A stretch of DNA of 64,000 nt from Piliocolobus tephrosceles (lineage: Eukaryota; Chordata; Mammalia; Primates; Cercopithecidae). The stretch's first letter is position 1. Every line of letters starts with the position of its first letter. The stretch spans positions 66,517,644 through 66,581,643 of the forward strand of contig NC_045446.1 in NCBI RefSeq assembly GCF_002776525.5, written 5' to 3'. Below, piece after piece: positions 1-10,842 of the stretch. The translations under genes and the position numbers were made by a program. Under the pieces are notes generated by a model. It was not told the DNA's origin and did no database searches. It was given only the letters and a program-made list of their open reading frames with translations.

Positions 1-44
1 GAATATGTAAAAGAAAAAAATGACATTTTATAAATATTTATTTT

Positions 45-356
45 GGCCAGGAATGTTGGCTCACACCTGTAATTCCAACACTTTGGGAGGCCATGGCCTG
101 GTAGATGACTTGACCCCAGGAGTTCAAGACCAGCTTAGGTAACATGGCAAAACTCCATCTCTACAAAAAATACAAAAATTAGCCAGGTATGGTGGCACAT
201 GCCTGTAGTCCCAGCTACTTGGGAGGCTGAACGGGAAGGATTGCTTGAGCCTGGGAGGCCGAGGCAGTAGTGAGCCATGATTGCACCACTGCACCCCAGC
301 TTAGGCAACAGAGCAAGACCCTGTCTCAAAAAATAATAAGAAAAATAAGAAAAATA
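45..356 (+). repeat. AluJ-type SINE
   Basis: Full-length copy with a mixed A-rich tail. It is flanked by a perfect 11-bp target duplication TAAATATTTAT (31-41 and 357-367). The J-type middle reads CCCCAGGAGTTC...CTACAAAAAA. Confidence 0.9.
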
Positions 357-555
357 TAAATATTTATAAGGACACATGCCAAAAAAGACAATATTCAATT
401 ACTGCTTATGATATCAAGTATCGCATTATCAAGATTTAATTTTTAACTGCTGAATTAAGGTTTGAGCATAAAACAATAATCTTACTCTAGCATCAAAATA
501 ATAAAATATTTGGCTCTGGCCAAATTCAGTAGTCATGAATGTTTACTGATGAGAT

Positions 556-700
556 TTTTTTATTTTTTTGTCTGTTTGTTTAAAGACAGGGTCTCACCAT
601 CATGTTGCCCAGGCTGGCTCTGAACGCCTAGGCTCAAGCAATCCTTCAGCCTTAGACTCCTGAGTAGCTGGGACTACAGACACGTGCCACTGTGCCTTGC
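556..700 (-). repeat. Alu monomer (FLAM/FRAM-type)
   Basis: A single-arm antisense Alu of about 145 bases, flanked by a perfect 12-bp target duplication TACTGATGAGAT (544-555 and 701-712). The TSD shows it inserted as a monomer and is not a fragment. Confidence 0.8.
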
Positions 701-778
701 TACTGATGAGATCTTCAATGTCAAACTAATAAAGCCAAAACTCTTAAACATTTAGATATGGATATCAGAAAATCCAGG

Positions 779-1096
779 GGTTTTTGTTTGCTTGTTTGTT
801 TTTGAGACACAGTCTCACTCTGTCACCAAGACTGAAGTACAGTGGCACAATCTTGGTTCACTGCAACCTCAGCCTCCTGGGTTCAAGCGATTCTTCTATT
901 TCAGCCTCCTGAGCAATTGCGATTACAGGCGTGCACCACCATGCTCAGCAAATTTTTTTTTTTTTTGTATTTTTAGTAGAGAAGGGGGGGGTTTCCCCGT
1001 TGGCCAGGCTAGTCTTGAACTCCTGACTGCAAATGATCCGCCCGCCTCAGCCTCCCAAAGTGCTGGGATTACAGGCATGAGCTACCATACCCAGCC
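779..1096 (-). repeat. AluS-type SINE
   Basis: Full-length antisense copy starting with a T-rich tail (GTTTGCTTGTTTG). Flanks share CAGAAA(A)TCCAG as the target duplication. Confidence 0.88.
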
Positions 1097-1799
1097 CAGA
1101 AATCCAGTTTTTGATAACATCTCCTAGATGTATAGAAAGAACATTTTCTCACATTTGGATTCATTTATTCAAGATTGAAGAATCATTTAGAAATTAAAAA
1201 AGCAAACCTGGCTCATCTTTCTGTTCTGTTCTCTAAAAAATGTAAGAATGAACTATGCTTTAAATTTCTCACAATCTGGTTAGAATTATCTAATTAAGAG
1301 ACCATATTTATTACTAAAATAAAAATGCAAAAATGCATATGGCAAACATATTTAAAATAATTTGGGATATTTTTACTTAATGTCAAGAACATAAAAGTAG
1401 TTTGCCTTTCAAACATGTGAAACCTTTTATTTTGGTTGATCATTATTACCCTCTTAACAAATTAAGGCAAAAATATTCCTCAAATATTTGTGATTAAACT
1501 GTTGAACCGGAATTGGCTCACCTCCCAATGACTTCACAAGTATCTGCTTCAATTAATTTTGAGAAATAAAATAACCCAATCATTCTTTAGTTTTCTGATG
1601 CCTCTGCAAAATGTATCTGAAAAAAATATCAAAATAAATTGCTGCATAACAACATATAGTGCACCTTCGAATCAAGTTTATGTCTATCCCAATATCTGAG
1701 GTGTTACATTAGTTACACTGAAACAAGTCTGCTTCATTTCAATCAAATTTGCCTTATTTGTGCCTTTTATAAATCACAGCAAGAGAATCACAGAGGGTT

Positions 1800-1915
1800 A
1801 AAAATCTTAGAACTCAGGAATTACCTGGTCTAATCTCCTTATTAGGAACTGGGGCCCAGAGAGGGGAAGTGACTTGGCCAAGCTCACACAATTAACTGGT
1901 CTTGATAGGAAATTA
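1800..1915 (-). repeat. MIR fragment
   Basis: Contains the antisense MIR core GGGGCCCAGAGAGGGGAAGTGACTTGG, followed by the CAAGCTCACACAATTA-type segment. Confidence 0.65.
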
Positions 1916-2179
1916 CATACTATTGATGGAAATGTTTTTCCACATTACCTGGATAATTTGTTTACTATTACATCTAGCACATAAAAATTAATAGTTAGTT
2001 CTAATAGTACATCCAAAAACATGAAAACAAGAGCTCCATTCCAAGATGAAAATTTTACTCATAAAAAAGCTCTAAACAGCTCCAAATAAAAACACCAACT
2101 TTACCTTAAATAAATATATACTTTTATAATCATCTAAAATTTTTCTGAAAACTAAGTAATATTTAAAAGTGGTTACCTT

Positions 2180-2499
2180 GGCCAGGTGTGGTGGCTCATA
2201 CATGTAATCCCAGCACTTTGGGAGGCTGAGGTGGGTGGGGTGGGTCACTTGAGGTCAGGAGTTTGAGACTAGCCTGGCCAACATGGTGAAATCCCATCTC
2301 TACTAAAAATACAAAAATTAGCTGGGCGTGGTGGCACGTGTCCGTAATCCCAGCTACTTGAGAGGCTGAGGAGAGAGAATCGCTTGAGCCCAGGAGGTGG
2401 GGGAGGTGGCAGAAGTTGCAGTGAGCTGAGATAGCACCGCTGCACTCCAGCCTGGGTGACAAAGCAAGACTATCTTAAAAAAAAAAAGAAAAAAAAAAA
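2180..2499 (+). repeat. AluS-type SINE
   Basis: Full length with a long A tail. Target duplication AGTGGTTACCT / AGTAGTTACCT (2168-2178, 2499-2509). Confidence 0.9.
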
Positions 2500-2559
2500 G
2501 TAGTTACCTCGGGTGAGTAGAAATGGGGCATCAGAAACAGAGTTTTTCTTTCTTTCTTT

Positions 2560-2854
2560 TTTTCATCATTTTGGGTTTTTTTCCAGACAAGCTCTTACTT
2601 ACTCTGTTGCCCAGAGTGGAGTGTAGTGGCATGAACACAACTCACTGCAGCCCTGACTTCCTAGGCTGAAGTGATCCTCCCGTCTCAGCTTCCCAAGTAG
2701 CTGGGACTACAGGCATATGTCACCACACCTGGCTAGTTTTTTTGGTATTTTCTGTAGATGTGGCGTCTGGCCATGTTACCCAGGCTGGTCTCAAACTCCT
2801 GAGCTCAAGTGGTCTTCCTGCCTCGGCCTCCCAAAGTGCTGGGATTATAGGCGA
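2560..2854 (-). repeat. AluJ-type SINE, 5' end decayed
   Basis: Diverged antisense copy, J-type (CTCAAACTCCTGAGCTCAAG). The GTGAGCCACC...CCCGGCC end is missing. It faces the preceding sense Alu only about 60 bases away. Confidence 0.85.
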
Positions 2855-3038
2855 CTGGCAAAATCAGATTTTAAGAATAAAACAGATATTATTCAGCTCC
2901 AAATCTGTCTTCATCTTAAAGTGGCAGGATATAGGAATACTTTCCAACATTGGCAAATACTTACATTTCCAACCACAGAGAGTGAGAGAGAGAGAAATCA
3001 AGACAAATAGAGAGACACCAAGCTCTTCTATTACTCAC

Positions 3039-3159
3039 AGTTCTACAGATCATAGAGGTCTCAAAATGTTTGGCACATAATCGATAATGTTTATTTAGCT
3101 GATCAGGCGTTTTATCTTCTAAGTCTGCTCTCCTACAGTTCTCCACCCACTTCTGGCAT
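3039..3159 (-). CDS. THAP12: THAP12 coding exon 2 (residues 30-70)
   Basis: The acceptor (TTTATTTATAG, ending at 3160) and donor (GTGAGT, from 3038) bound 121 bases. After the one base that completes Arg30, they encode 40 residues beginning CQKWVENCRR and ending HFETSMICRT. Trp34 is the invariant THAP tryptophan. Cys58 and His61 (in RLCAKHF) complete the C2CH zinc site begun by Cys5 and Cys10 in exon 1. The exon ends in phase 0 after Thr70. The AVPTIF-type box that closes a THAP domain must lie in the next exon, which is not in the window: I found no matching sequence in 1-3038. The reading frame is clean, with no sign of a pseudogene. Confidence 0.93.
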
Positions 3160-3671
3160 CTATAAATAAAACCAAAATACAATTATGAAAATGAGCTCAG
3201 CATTTAAATTTCAGCCTTCAGTTTTAAGGCAAACATATATTATTAACAACGGATTCCTGCTCCCCTCCCTGAGAACATAATTTGGAGAATTTTATTAATA
3301 ACAAAATAAAAGTTGGAAAAAAACTTCGAAAGCATTTAACAACACTTCAATTACAGACAAGGTTAAGAAGTAACTTGCTTGGAGGCAAGTACAAAATCAG
3401 CAGCAGAATTAGAACTGAAACCAGCATCTTCCAACTCCAGACATCAGAGAAGATCCAGCCATCAGTAGAACAAGCAGAAAGCTGCACAGCGACAAGGCTA
3501 ACAGCCTAACATTCCCTTCAGGATTTCAACTTCAACAAGTAAACGAAACAACACTGTCACTGTAGAAAATCAGTAATTAGATGTTCTTTAAATAACTAGT
3601 TTCTAAGGGAAGCATAAAGGCTGTATTTGTTTATCTTCCTATGAACACAAATTATCTATAGTAATATGTGT

Positions 3672-3740
3672 TGACTAGATTGCAAGCTCCATGAACGCAG
3701 GGACTGTGTCTACACAATCCAGTACACAAAAAGTACTGAA
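3672..3740 (+). repeat. L2 3'-end fragment
   Basis: GCAAGCTCCATGAACGCAGGGACTGTGTCT is the characteristic L2 3' segment. Confidence 0.5.
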
Positions 3741-3794
3741 GACAGGGAACAAGACAAAGTCCATGCCCTCTTGGTGCTTAAATATTTTCAGAAA

Positions 3795-3945
3795 AACTAA
3801 TAATAAGCACTTATTATGAGCCAGACACTGTTCTAAGTCCTTTCCAAAGATGGGTACTATTATTATCTCCCTTGTGCAGATGAAGAAACCAAGGCACAGA
3901 AACATTAAGTAACCTGCTAAAGTCACAACCAGATCTTTCATCGAA
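3795..3945 (-). repeat. MIR fragment
   Basis: Antisense MIR: ACTGTTCTAAGTCC, then CAGATGAAGAAACCAAGGCAC and TAAGTAACCTGC. Confidence 0.65.
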
Positions 3946-3950
3946 TTTCT

Positions 3951-4246
3951 TTTTTTTTTTTTTTGAGACAGAGTTTTCCTCTTGTTGCCCAGGCTGGAGT
4001 GCAATGCCATGATCTCAGCTCACCGCAACCTCTGCCTCCCAGGTTCAAGCGATTCTCCTGCCTTAGCCTCCCATGTAGCTGGCATCATAGGTGTGCGTTA
4101 CCACACCTGGCTAATCTTGTATTTTTAGGAGAGATGGGGTTTCTCCATGTTGGTCAGGCTGGTCTCGAACTCCCGACCTCAGGTGATCCACCCACCTCGG
4201 CCTCCCAAAGTGCTGGGATTACAGGTGTGAGCCACTGTGCCCGGCC
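3951..4246 (-). repeat. AluS-type SINE
   Basis: Full-length antisense copy. Flanking TCGAATTTCT / TCAAATTTCT is a decayed target duplication. Confidence 0.92.
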
Positions 4247-4302
4247 CATCCCTCAAATTTCTAAGAATAAAAGTTCTGCCATGGATAAACAGTGTCACAA
4301 AT

Positions 4303-4607
4303 TATTTTTCTGAGATGGTGTCTCGCTCTGTTGCCCAGGGTGGATAGCTCAGGGTGGAGTGTAGTGGCATGATCGCAGCTCACTGCAACCTCTGCCTCCC
4401 AGGTTCAAGCGATTCTCCTGCCTCAGCCACCCGAGGAGCTGAGATTATAGGTGTGCAACACCATACCCAGCTAATTTTTGTATTTATAGTAGAGATAGGG
4501 TTTCACCACGTTGGCCAACCTGGTCTCGAACTCCGGATCTCAGGTGATCCACCCGCCTCGGCCTCCCAAAGCGCTGGGATTACAGTCGTGAGCCACCACG
4601 CCCGGCC
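4303..4607 (-). repeat. AluS-type SINE
   Basis: Antisense copy with a small internal duplication (CAGGGTGGATAGCTCAGGGTGG) at the start of the right arm. Confidence 0.9.
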
Positions 4608-5144
4608 CAACATATTTCTTTACAATTACATCACAATATTTTTTTTTTTATGTTTTAACACTATTGTCCACCTTTCCCCAACACACCTGCCCCTGACACT
4701 TAATTCTCTCTATTCTAAAAATGTAAAATCATGGTAAAATGCTATGATTTTTAAAAAACTACAGCTAAATTGTACAGCATTTCATTTGACCAACAAGTAT
4801 TACACTGCTCACAGTAATGATGCCTAAGATGTTCACAATTTCATCACACTTGTACACAGTTGTACATTATGATTATAAACATTTCATGTTTCAAAATCCA
4901 AATACTAAGTATAAAAACTATTTCACTATAAAATAATCTGCCATACTGCTACAGTTGTTTGTTTTTTAAATTCTTAAATCTCTGGAGACCTTCCACACAG
5001 AGCAATATTGTACATATTACCTCTGAACTAAGTTGAAGCAGCTTTCTGATATCAACAGCAACTCTTATTCAGACAATCAAGAACTGAATGGGCATCAGGC
5101 AGACAGTCTAATTAAATACACCTGTCTTTCTAAATGAACTACTT
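4608..5144. other. Unique intronic sequence
   Basis: AT-rich THAP12 intron 1 sequence with nothing recognised. Confidence 0.5.
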
Positions 5145-6655
5145 AAGAATAAATCTAGTGAAAGATGTGCAAGACCTCTAATAATCTTTTTAAAGCAAAC
5201 TTAAATAAATACATAAGTTTATGAACTGGCACACTAAATTATAAAGACGTCAATTTTCCCCAAACCCATTTACTAATTCAATATAATCACAAGCCCAATA
5301 AGTTTGTGAGAGCAAGAGAAAGAAATGACTAATTATTCTAAAACTTTTTATACACAAATTTAAAGAACCCAGGATAACCAAGACAATCTCGAGAGAGAGA
5401 GAAAAAAAAAAGGAGGTTGAAGGAATTACACTACCAGATATTAAGACTTACTGTAAAGTTTATTAAGACAGATACTGGCAGAAGGACAGAACAATGAAAC
5501 AAAATAGGGCACTACAGATACTTAAAGGTAGCTTTGAACAGCGGCAAATATGGAGTTTTCTTTTTCAATAAATAGGGCTGAATGAGTTGAATATCCACAT
5601 GAAAAAAAACAAATCTTAACTCCTATTTGTACACCATACATGAAAATAAATTCCAAGTGATTGTAGATCAAATATGAAAGGTAAAACAATAAAGCCACTA
5701 AAAGATAACACAGGAGATTATCTTCATGACCTTGGAATAAAGATCTCTTAAGGCAACAGAGAGCACAAACACTAGAGGAAAAGATTTATAAATTAGGTTA
5801 CTTTAAAGTTAGTAACTTTTCTTCATTAAAAGAAGCCATTTAAGAGTGAAATGGCAGACCACAAAATGTCAGATATTTGCAATACATATATCTAACAACA
5901 GACTCACATTCAAAAATATATATGAAGAACTACAAATAAATAACCCAACATAAAAACTGGCAAGGGGTCTTGAACAGGCACTTTATAATAAAAAGGTAAT
6001 AAAAATGGCAATACATAGATGAAAAAAATGCTCAATCTCATTTGCCATCAGGGAAATGCTAATTAAAACCATAACAGGCCAGGTGCGGTGGCTCAAGCCT
6101 GTAATCCCAGCACTTTGGGAGGCCGAGATAGGCGGATCACGAGGTCAGGATATCGAGACCATCTTGGTTAACATGGTGAAAACCCATCTCTACTAAAAAA
6201 TACAAAAACCTAGCTGGGCGAGGTGGCAGGCGCCTGTAGTCCCAGCCACTCGGGAGGCTGAGGCAGGAGAATGGCGTAAACCCGGGAGGCGGAGCTTGCA
6301 GTGAGCTGAGATCCGGCCACTGCACTCCAGCCTGGGCGACAGAGCGGGACTCCGTCTCAAAAAAAAAAAAAAAAACCATGATAAATTACTACATACCCAC
6401 AAGAATGACTGCAATGTAAAAGAGGTAATACCAAATATTGGGGAGAAGGTGAAATAACTTTGCCCATCAACAGTAGAATGGATAAATTGTGGTATATTCA
6501 TTCAATGGAATACTACTTAGCTATGAAATGAACAAACTATCTACAATCTCACAAATGTAATGTTAAGCAGAAGCAGCCAGGAGTACATACTATATGATTC
6601 CTTTGATATGAAATTCAAGAATAGGCAAAACTCATTTATAGTGATTGTTCAGAAA
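5145..6655 (+). mobile_element. L1 (L1M-type) ORF2 3' region, interrupted by an AluY
   Basis: Diverged sense-strand L1. It shows recognisable ORF2 segments in order (GTGCAAGACCTCTA; CACTACCAGATATTAAGACTTA; TACTGGCAGAAGGACAGA; ATGAAAAAAATGCTCAATC; CAATGGAATACTACTTAGC). Many stops and indels; inactive. AluY at 6077-6375 splits it. Confidence 0.75.
6077..6375 (+). repeat. AluY, Old World monkey type
   Basis: Young, clean copy with GGCTCAAGCC at the left end, GCGTAAACCCGGG in the right arm and GAGATCCGGCCACTGCA near the 3' end. These are features of cercopithecoid AluY subfamilies. Inserted into the L1. Confidence 0.92.
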
Positions 6656-7215
6656 AACAGTTAACACAGCAGACCTGAGGCTGCTGTCCTTAGAAAGGCC
6701 TGTTTGTTAAGGACCTTGGGCTGGTATCCGGGAACTTGGTTGGTAAACTGAAATAAAACTTTTCCTAACTGATAATGCAGCTCAATGTGCCTAGACTGTT
6801 TGTGCAAACAACATGATTTATGCTGAACACCTGCCATCCCTTCTCGGAATCTGGAATTTTATTATATGCCAGGCAGAGGCTGCCTATGTGATCAGGCCCC
6901 AGTGAAAACTTTGGACACTAGGTCTCTAATGGTCTTCTCTCCACAGAAACATGGCACATGTGTTGCTACATTTCCACCACTGGGGAAAAATGGGCTCTGG
7001 TTGACCCCTCATGGGAAGGAGAGAGCATAGGAAAGCCTATACATGAATTCCTTCAGACTGTGCCTGTGTCTTTTTCCCTTATGATCCAGATGTGTATTCT
7101 TACTACAATGCTGCAATAAATCTTCACTGTGAGTACCACCATATACTGAGTCCTGTAAGACCTTCCAGTGAATCTTTGAATATGGGGTGGTCTGGCCCTG
7201 CCTCAACACAGTGAT
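6656..7215 (+). mobile_element. LTR-like old repeat, family not assigned
   Basis: Contains the segments TGTTGCTACATTTCCACCACTGG, AGCCTATACATGAATTCCTTC and GCTGCAATAAATC (an AATAAA at about 7116), resembling the 3' half of an ERV-type solo LTR. No coding sequence. Confidence 0.4.
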
Positions 7216-7558
7216 GGAATAGTAGACACATTTGGGGAGGGTAACAACTGGCAGTGGGCACAAAAGAGGCTTACTGAGGTGCTGTTTATATTCTATACCT
7301 CAAACAATAATAAAGCTTCCATTCATTCTCCCTCTTTCCCCCAAAACCTAACTAATCCAAGGTATGTGAAGTCACAGTGGCTACCACTGGGGAGAATGGG
7401 ATAATGGCTGGGAGGACCTTGGAGCAGAGGAAGTTTGGGATGCTAGTAATACTCTATTTTTTAAAAATCCCGGTGAAATTTTCATGGCTATGTTACTCTA
7501 AAAATCCAACATGATGTACAGTTACCATTTGTGATCTTCTGTGCATATGTTTTTCGGG

Positions 7559-7584
7559 TTTTTTTTTCTTTTGAGAGTGAGAGT

Positions 7585-7616
<32 letters not shown>

Positions 7617-7890
7617 AGCTCACTCCGTTGCCCAGGCTGGAATACAGTGGTGCAATCTCGGCTCACTACAGCCTCCACCTCCTGGGTTCAAGCGATTCTC
7701 CCATCTCAGTCTCCCAAGTAGCTAGGACTACAGGGATGCGCCACCACGCCCAGCTAATTTTTTGTATTATTTGTAGAGATGGGGTTTCACCATGTTGCCC
7801 AGGCTAGGCTCAAACTCCTGGGTGAAGTGATCGTTCTGCCTCGGCCTCCCAAAGTGCTAGAATTACAGGCATGAGTCACCGCACGTAGCT
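7559..7890 (-). repeat. AluJ-type SINE with GAGA expansion
   Basis: Full antisense copy. 19-bp target duplication (7536-7554 and 7891-7909) with one mismatch. A (GAGTGA)/(GA)n expansion at 7574-7616 replaces the start of the right arm next to the tail. Confidence 0.9.
7574..7616 (+). repeat. (GAGTGA)n/(GA)n microsatellite
   Basis: Three GAGTGA units run into an uninterrupted GA run, grown inside the antisense Alu. Confidence 0.9.
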
Positions 7891-7941
7891 CTTCTGTGTA
7901 TATGTTTTTACACAAATAAAATTATAAAAAATTATATATGA

Positions 7942-8052
7942 CTGGGAGGCTGAGGCAGGAGAATCGCTTGAACCCGGGAGACGGAGGTTGCAGTAAGCCA
8001 AGATCGCGCCACTGCACTCCAGCCTGGCAAGAGAGCGAGACTCCGTCTTAAA

Positions 8053-8070
<18 letters not shown>
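7942..8070 (+). repeat. Alu right-arm fragment (5'-truncated)
   Basis: Begins at TGGGAGGCTGAGGC and ends in a 21-base A tail that runs into a TA repeat. Confidence 0.9.

Positions 8071-8100
<30 letters not shown>
8071..8100. repeat. (TA)n microsatellite
   Basis: Fifteen uninterrupted TA units directly after the Alu A tail. Confidence 0.95.
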
Positions 8101-8103
<3 letters not shown>

Positions 8104-8289
8104 CACAATAAGTCTTTTCACATGTGTATTATGAATGTGTATATATATTTGTATACATATATACCCACTTATATAATTGTCTCAAATTTTTACCAATGCC
8201 TCCCCTTTCCCAGCTCTCCTTGTCATTTTTCTGTTCCCTATACTCCAGATTCTGTAGACTTTTCCCTTAGTACAGTGGAATGACTCCCC

Positions 8290-8680
8290 AAATCCATTTG
8301 CTTCTCTCCATTAATAACACCCTGGTTCAAGCTACCACAATTTTTTACCTAGTCTACTAGTATCTCTTCCAAACTGGTCATCTGCCCTTCTCTAACCCCT
8401 TCTCCATGCTGCAGAGTATTTTTTAAAGCCAATTTGAGAATGTCTCTTCTGTGCTTAAGCTTTTAGTGGCTTCTCATTACTCTCAGGATAAAAAATTGTG
8501 TTCACTTCTATCCTGGGGCCTTCCCAGTGCTGTTTACTCAGCCTACTACATTCTTCTTGCTGCTTTTTATACACTTCCTGTGCACAGTTAACTATGACTC
8601 AGCCTTCAGATCTTAGCTCAAATGTCATTTCTTGAGGGAAACTTTTCCTGATTCACAAGTGTACATGTATGTGGGTATAC
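8290..8680 (+). repeat. L2 fragment
   Basis: Matches the L2 3' region in order: TTAGTGGCTTCTCATTACTCTC, then CAGATCTTAGCTCAAATGTCA and GAGGGAAACTTTTCCTGATT. Confidence 0.65.
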
Positions 8681-9015
8681 GTGTATGAATACGTATGCAC
8701 CCAGAAAACGCTGGGTATTTAAGACTTTCCACCTCTCCATATATAATATCTGAATTCCCTACATTTATCTTACTATATTATTCCCACAGTGTAAACATGC
8801 CCTAATGTCTCCCATCTTTAAAACTCTCTTAACCCTGATCCTCTTTATAGCAAAACTTGCTAAAGCATCCATTTGGACTGCATCCACTTATCTTGCTGTA
8901 CTGTCTCCTTAATCAATGCCAAGGAGGCTCGTGCTCTATCCCTTTTCCACTGAAACTGCTCAAGACAATTACTAATGACCCCATTCTGCCAAATCCAATG
9001 GTCACTTTTCTGTAC
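8681..9015. other. Unique or old intronic sequence
   Basis: No family recognised. It includes a short TATA/TG-rich stretch at about 8660-8700. Confidence 0.4.
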
Positions 9016-9331
9016 AGATTTTATTTCACTTTTAACTTTTCTCTTTTTTTTAGGTGGAGTCTTGCTCTTGTTGCTCAGGCTGGAGTGCAGTGGCATAATC
9101 TCAGCTCACTGCAACTTCTGCCTCCTGGGTTCAAGCTATTCTCTTGCGTCAGCCTCCTGAGAAGCTGGGATTACAGGCACCCGTCACCATGCCCGGCTAA
9201 TTTTTGTATTTTAGTAGAGTCGGGGTTTCACCATGTTGACCAGGCTGGTCGTGAACCCCTGACCTCAGGTGATCCACCCACCTCAACCTCCCAAAGCGCT
9301 GGGATTACAGGTGTGAGCCACTTCACGCAGC
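9016..9331 (-). repeat. AluS-type SINE with decayed tail
   Basis: Antisense copy. CACTTTTCTGTACA (9003-9016) and CCACTTTCTGTACA (9331-9344) look like the target duplication, which makes the T-rich stretch 9016-9050 the decayed tail. Confidence 0.85.
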
Positions 9332-9498
9332 CACTTTCTGTACACACCTTAAACACGTTCAGCACTAGTCAACCATCACTGACCACTTCTTTGTTTTGTT
9401 TTTAATGTTTTTCCCTCAATGGTTTCCTACTAATGCAGCACTTCTAAAAGTATATTCCAAGGAATCCTGGTCAAAGAATTGTTCCTTTAAAAAAAAAA

Positions 9499-9647
9499 GG
9501 CGGGGAGGCCCTCAATCTGTCGCCCAGGCTGTAGCACACCGGCGCAATCATAGCTCATTGTAAGTTCAAACTCCTGGGTTTAAGCCATCCTCTTGCCTCG
9601 GCCTCTCAAAGTGCTTGGATTACAGGCATGAGTGACTATGCCCAGTC
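9499..9647 (-). repeat. Alu monomer-like element
   Basis: About 150 bases of antisense Alu joining right-arm start (CTCAATCTGTCGCCCAGGCTG) to left-arm end (TCTCAAAGTGCTTGGATTACAG). Flanked by AATTGTTCCTTTAAAA / AACTGTTCCATTAAAA. Confidence 0.75.
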
Positions 9648-9672
9648 AGAACTGTTCCATTAAAAAAAAAAA

Positions 9673-9980
9673 GGACCAGGCATGGTGGCTCATAATACCA
9701 GCACTTTGAGAGGTCAAGGCAAGCGGATCACTTGAGCCTAGGAGTTCAAGACCAGCCTGGACAATACAGGGAGACCTTGTTCCTACAAAAAATTAAAAAA
9801 TTAGTCAAGTGTGGTGGCGTGCACCTATGGTCCCCAGCTACTTGGGAGGCCCAGATGGGAGGACTGTTTGAGCCTGGGAGATGGAGACTGCAGTGAGCAA
9901 TGATTGTGCCCCTGCACTCCAGCCTGGGTGACAGAATAAGAATCTGTCTCCAAAAAAAAACAAACAAACAAACAAAAAAA
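9673..9980 (+). repeat. AluJ-type SINE
   Basis: Full-length sense copy with tail CAAACAAACAAAC. Lies 25 bases from the preceding antisense monomer. Confidence 0.88.
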
Positions 9981-10223
9981 GGTTTCATGGTCAAATAAGT
10001 TTGGGTAATACATATTTTATCCCGTCCTACTCTTAAGGTTTTAGACATTCCTGTAGGGCCTTTAAAAAAGTTAGCTAACCTCTCTGTACCTATTTTGGTC
10101 ATCTGTAAAGCAAGGACTACCTCAAAATTTACTGCAAGGGTAACATGAAATAATGTATATATAACAGAGAAGTATATAACAGAGCAGTGTCTGTCACAAA
10201 GAATACAGTATATAAATACTGTT

Positions 10224-10445
10224 CCAGCCTGGGCAACATGGTGAAATCCTGTCTCTACAAAAAACACAAAAATTAGCCAGGCATGGTGGTATGTACCTGC
10301 AGTCCCAGCTACTTGGGAGCATAAGGCAGGAGAACTGCTTGAGCACAGGAGGCAGACGTTGCAATGAGTGGAGATCGTGTCATTGCACTTTAGCCTGGGT
10401 GACAGTGAGACACTGTCTCAAAAAAAAAAAAAAGTAAAAAAAAAA
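10224..10445 (+). repeat. AluJ-type SINE, 5'-truncated
   Basis: Starts at CCAGCCTGGGCAACATGG inside the left arm and runs to the A tail. Confidence 0.88.
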
Positions 10446-10512
10446 GAAGTACTATTATTATAACTCACAGCATTGTTTGGAAGATTAAATGAGTTGATAT
10501 GAAAGTACTTCA

Positions 10513-10817
10513 GGCTAGGCATGGTGTCTCACACCTGTTATCCTACCACTTTGGAAGGCTGAACAAGGGGGGACTGCTTCAGCTCAGGAGTCCAAGACCA
10601 GCCTGGACAACGTGGTGAGACCCTGTCTCTACAAAAAATTTTTTAAAAAAATTAGCTGGGGGTTGTGATGGACACCTATAGTCCCAGGTACTTGGGTGGC
10701 TGAGGCTGGAAGATCACTTAAGCCCAGGAGGTTAAGGCTGCAGTGAGCCATGAGCCATGCTCCAGCCACTGCACTCCAGCCTGAGTGACAGACCAAGACC
10801 CCTCAAAAAAAAAAAAA
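10513..10817 (+). repeat. AluJ-type SINE
   Basis: Diverged full-length copy (CTACAAAAAATTTTTTAAAA in the middle A-rich region). Confidence 0.88.
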
Positions 10818-10842
10818 GTTTGAAATGTGCTGCTCACATTTT

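Larger units (their letters stand above)
1..3038 (-). other. THAP12: THAP12 intron 2, partial
   Basis: Starts at the GTGAGT donor at 3038 and runs off the left edge. It contains Alus at 45, 556, 779, 2180 and 2560 and a MIR at 1800. The stretches 1100-1795 and 1920-2165 are AT-rich and show nothing I recognise. Confidence 0.85.

Noticed and set aside
8857..9405. 182-codon plus-strand frame containing an AGVQW peptide
   Set aside because: The GVQW part is antisense Alu. It lies antisense to THAP12 inside its intron, and the upstream part is intron sequence.
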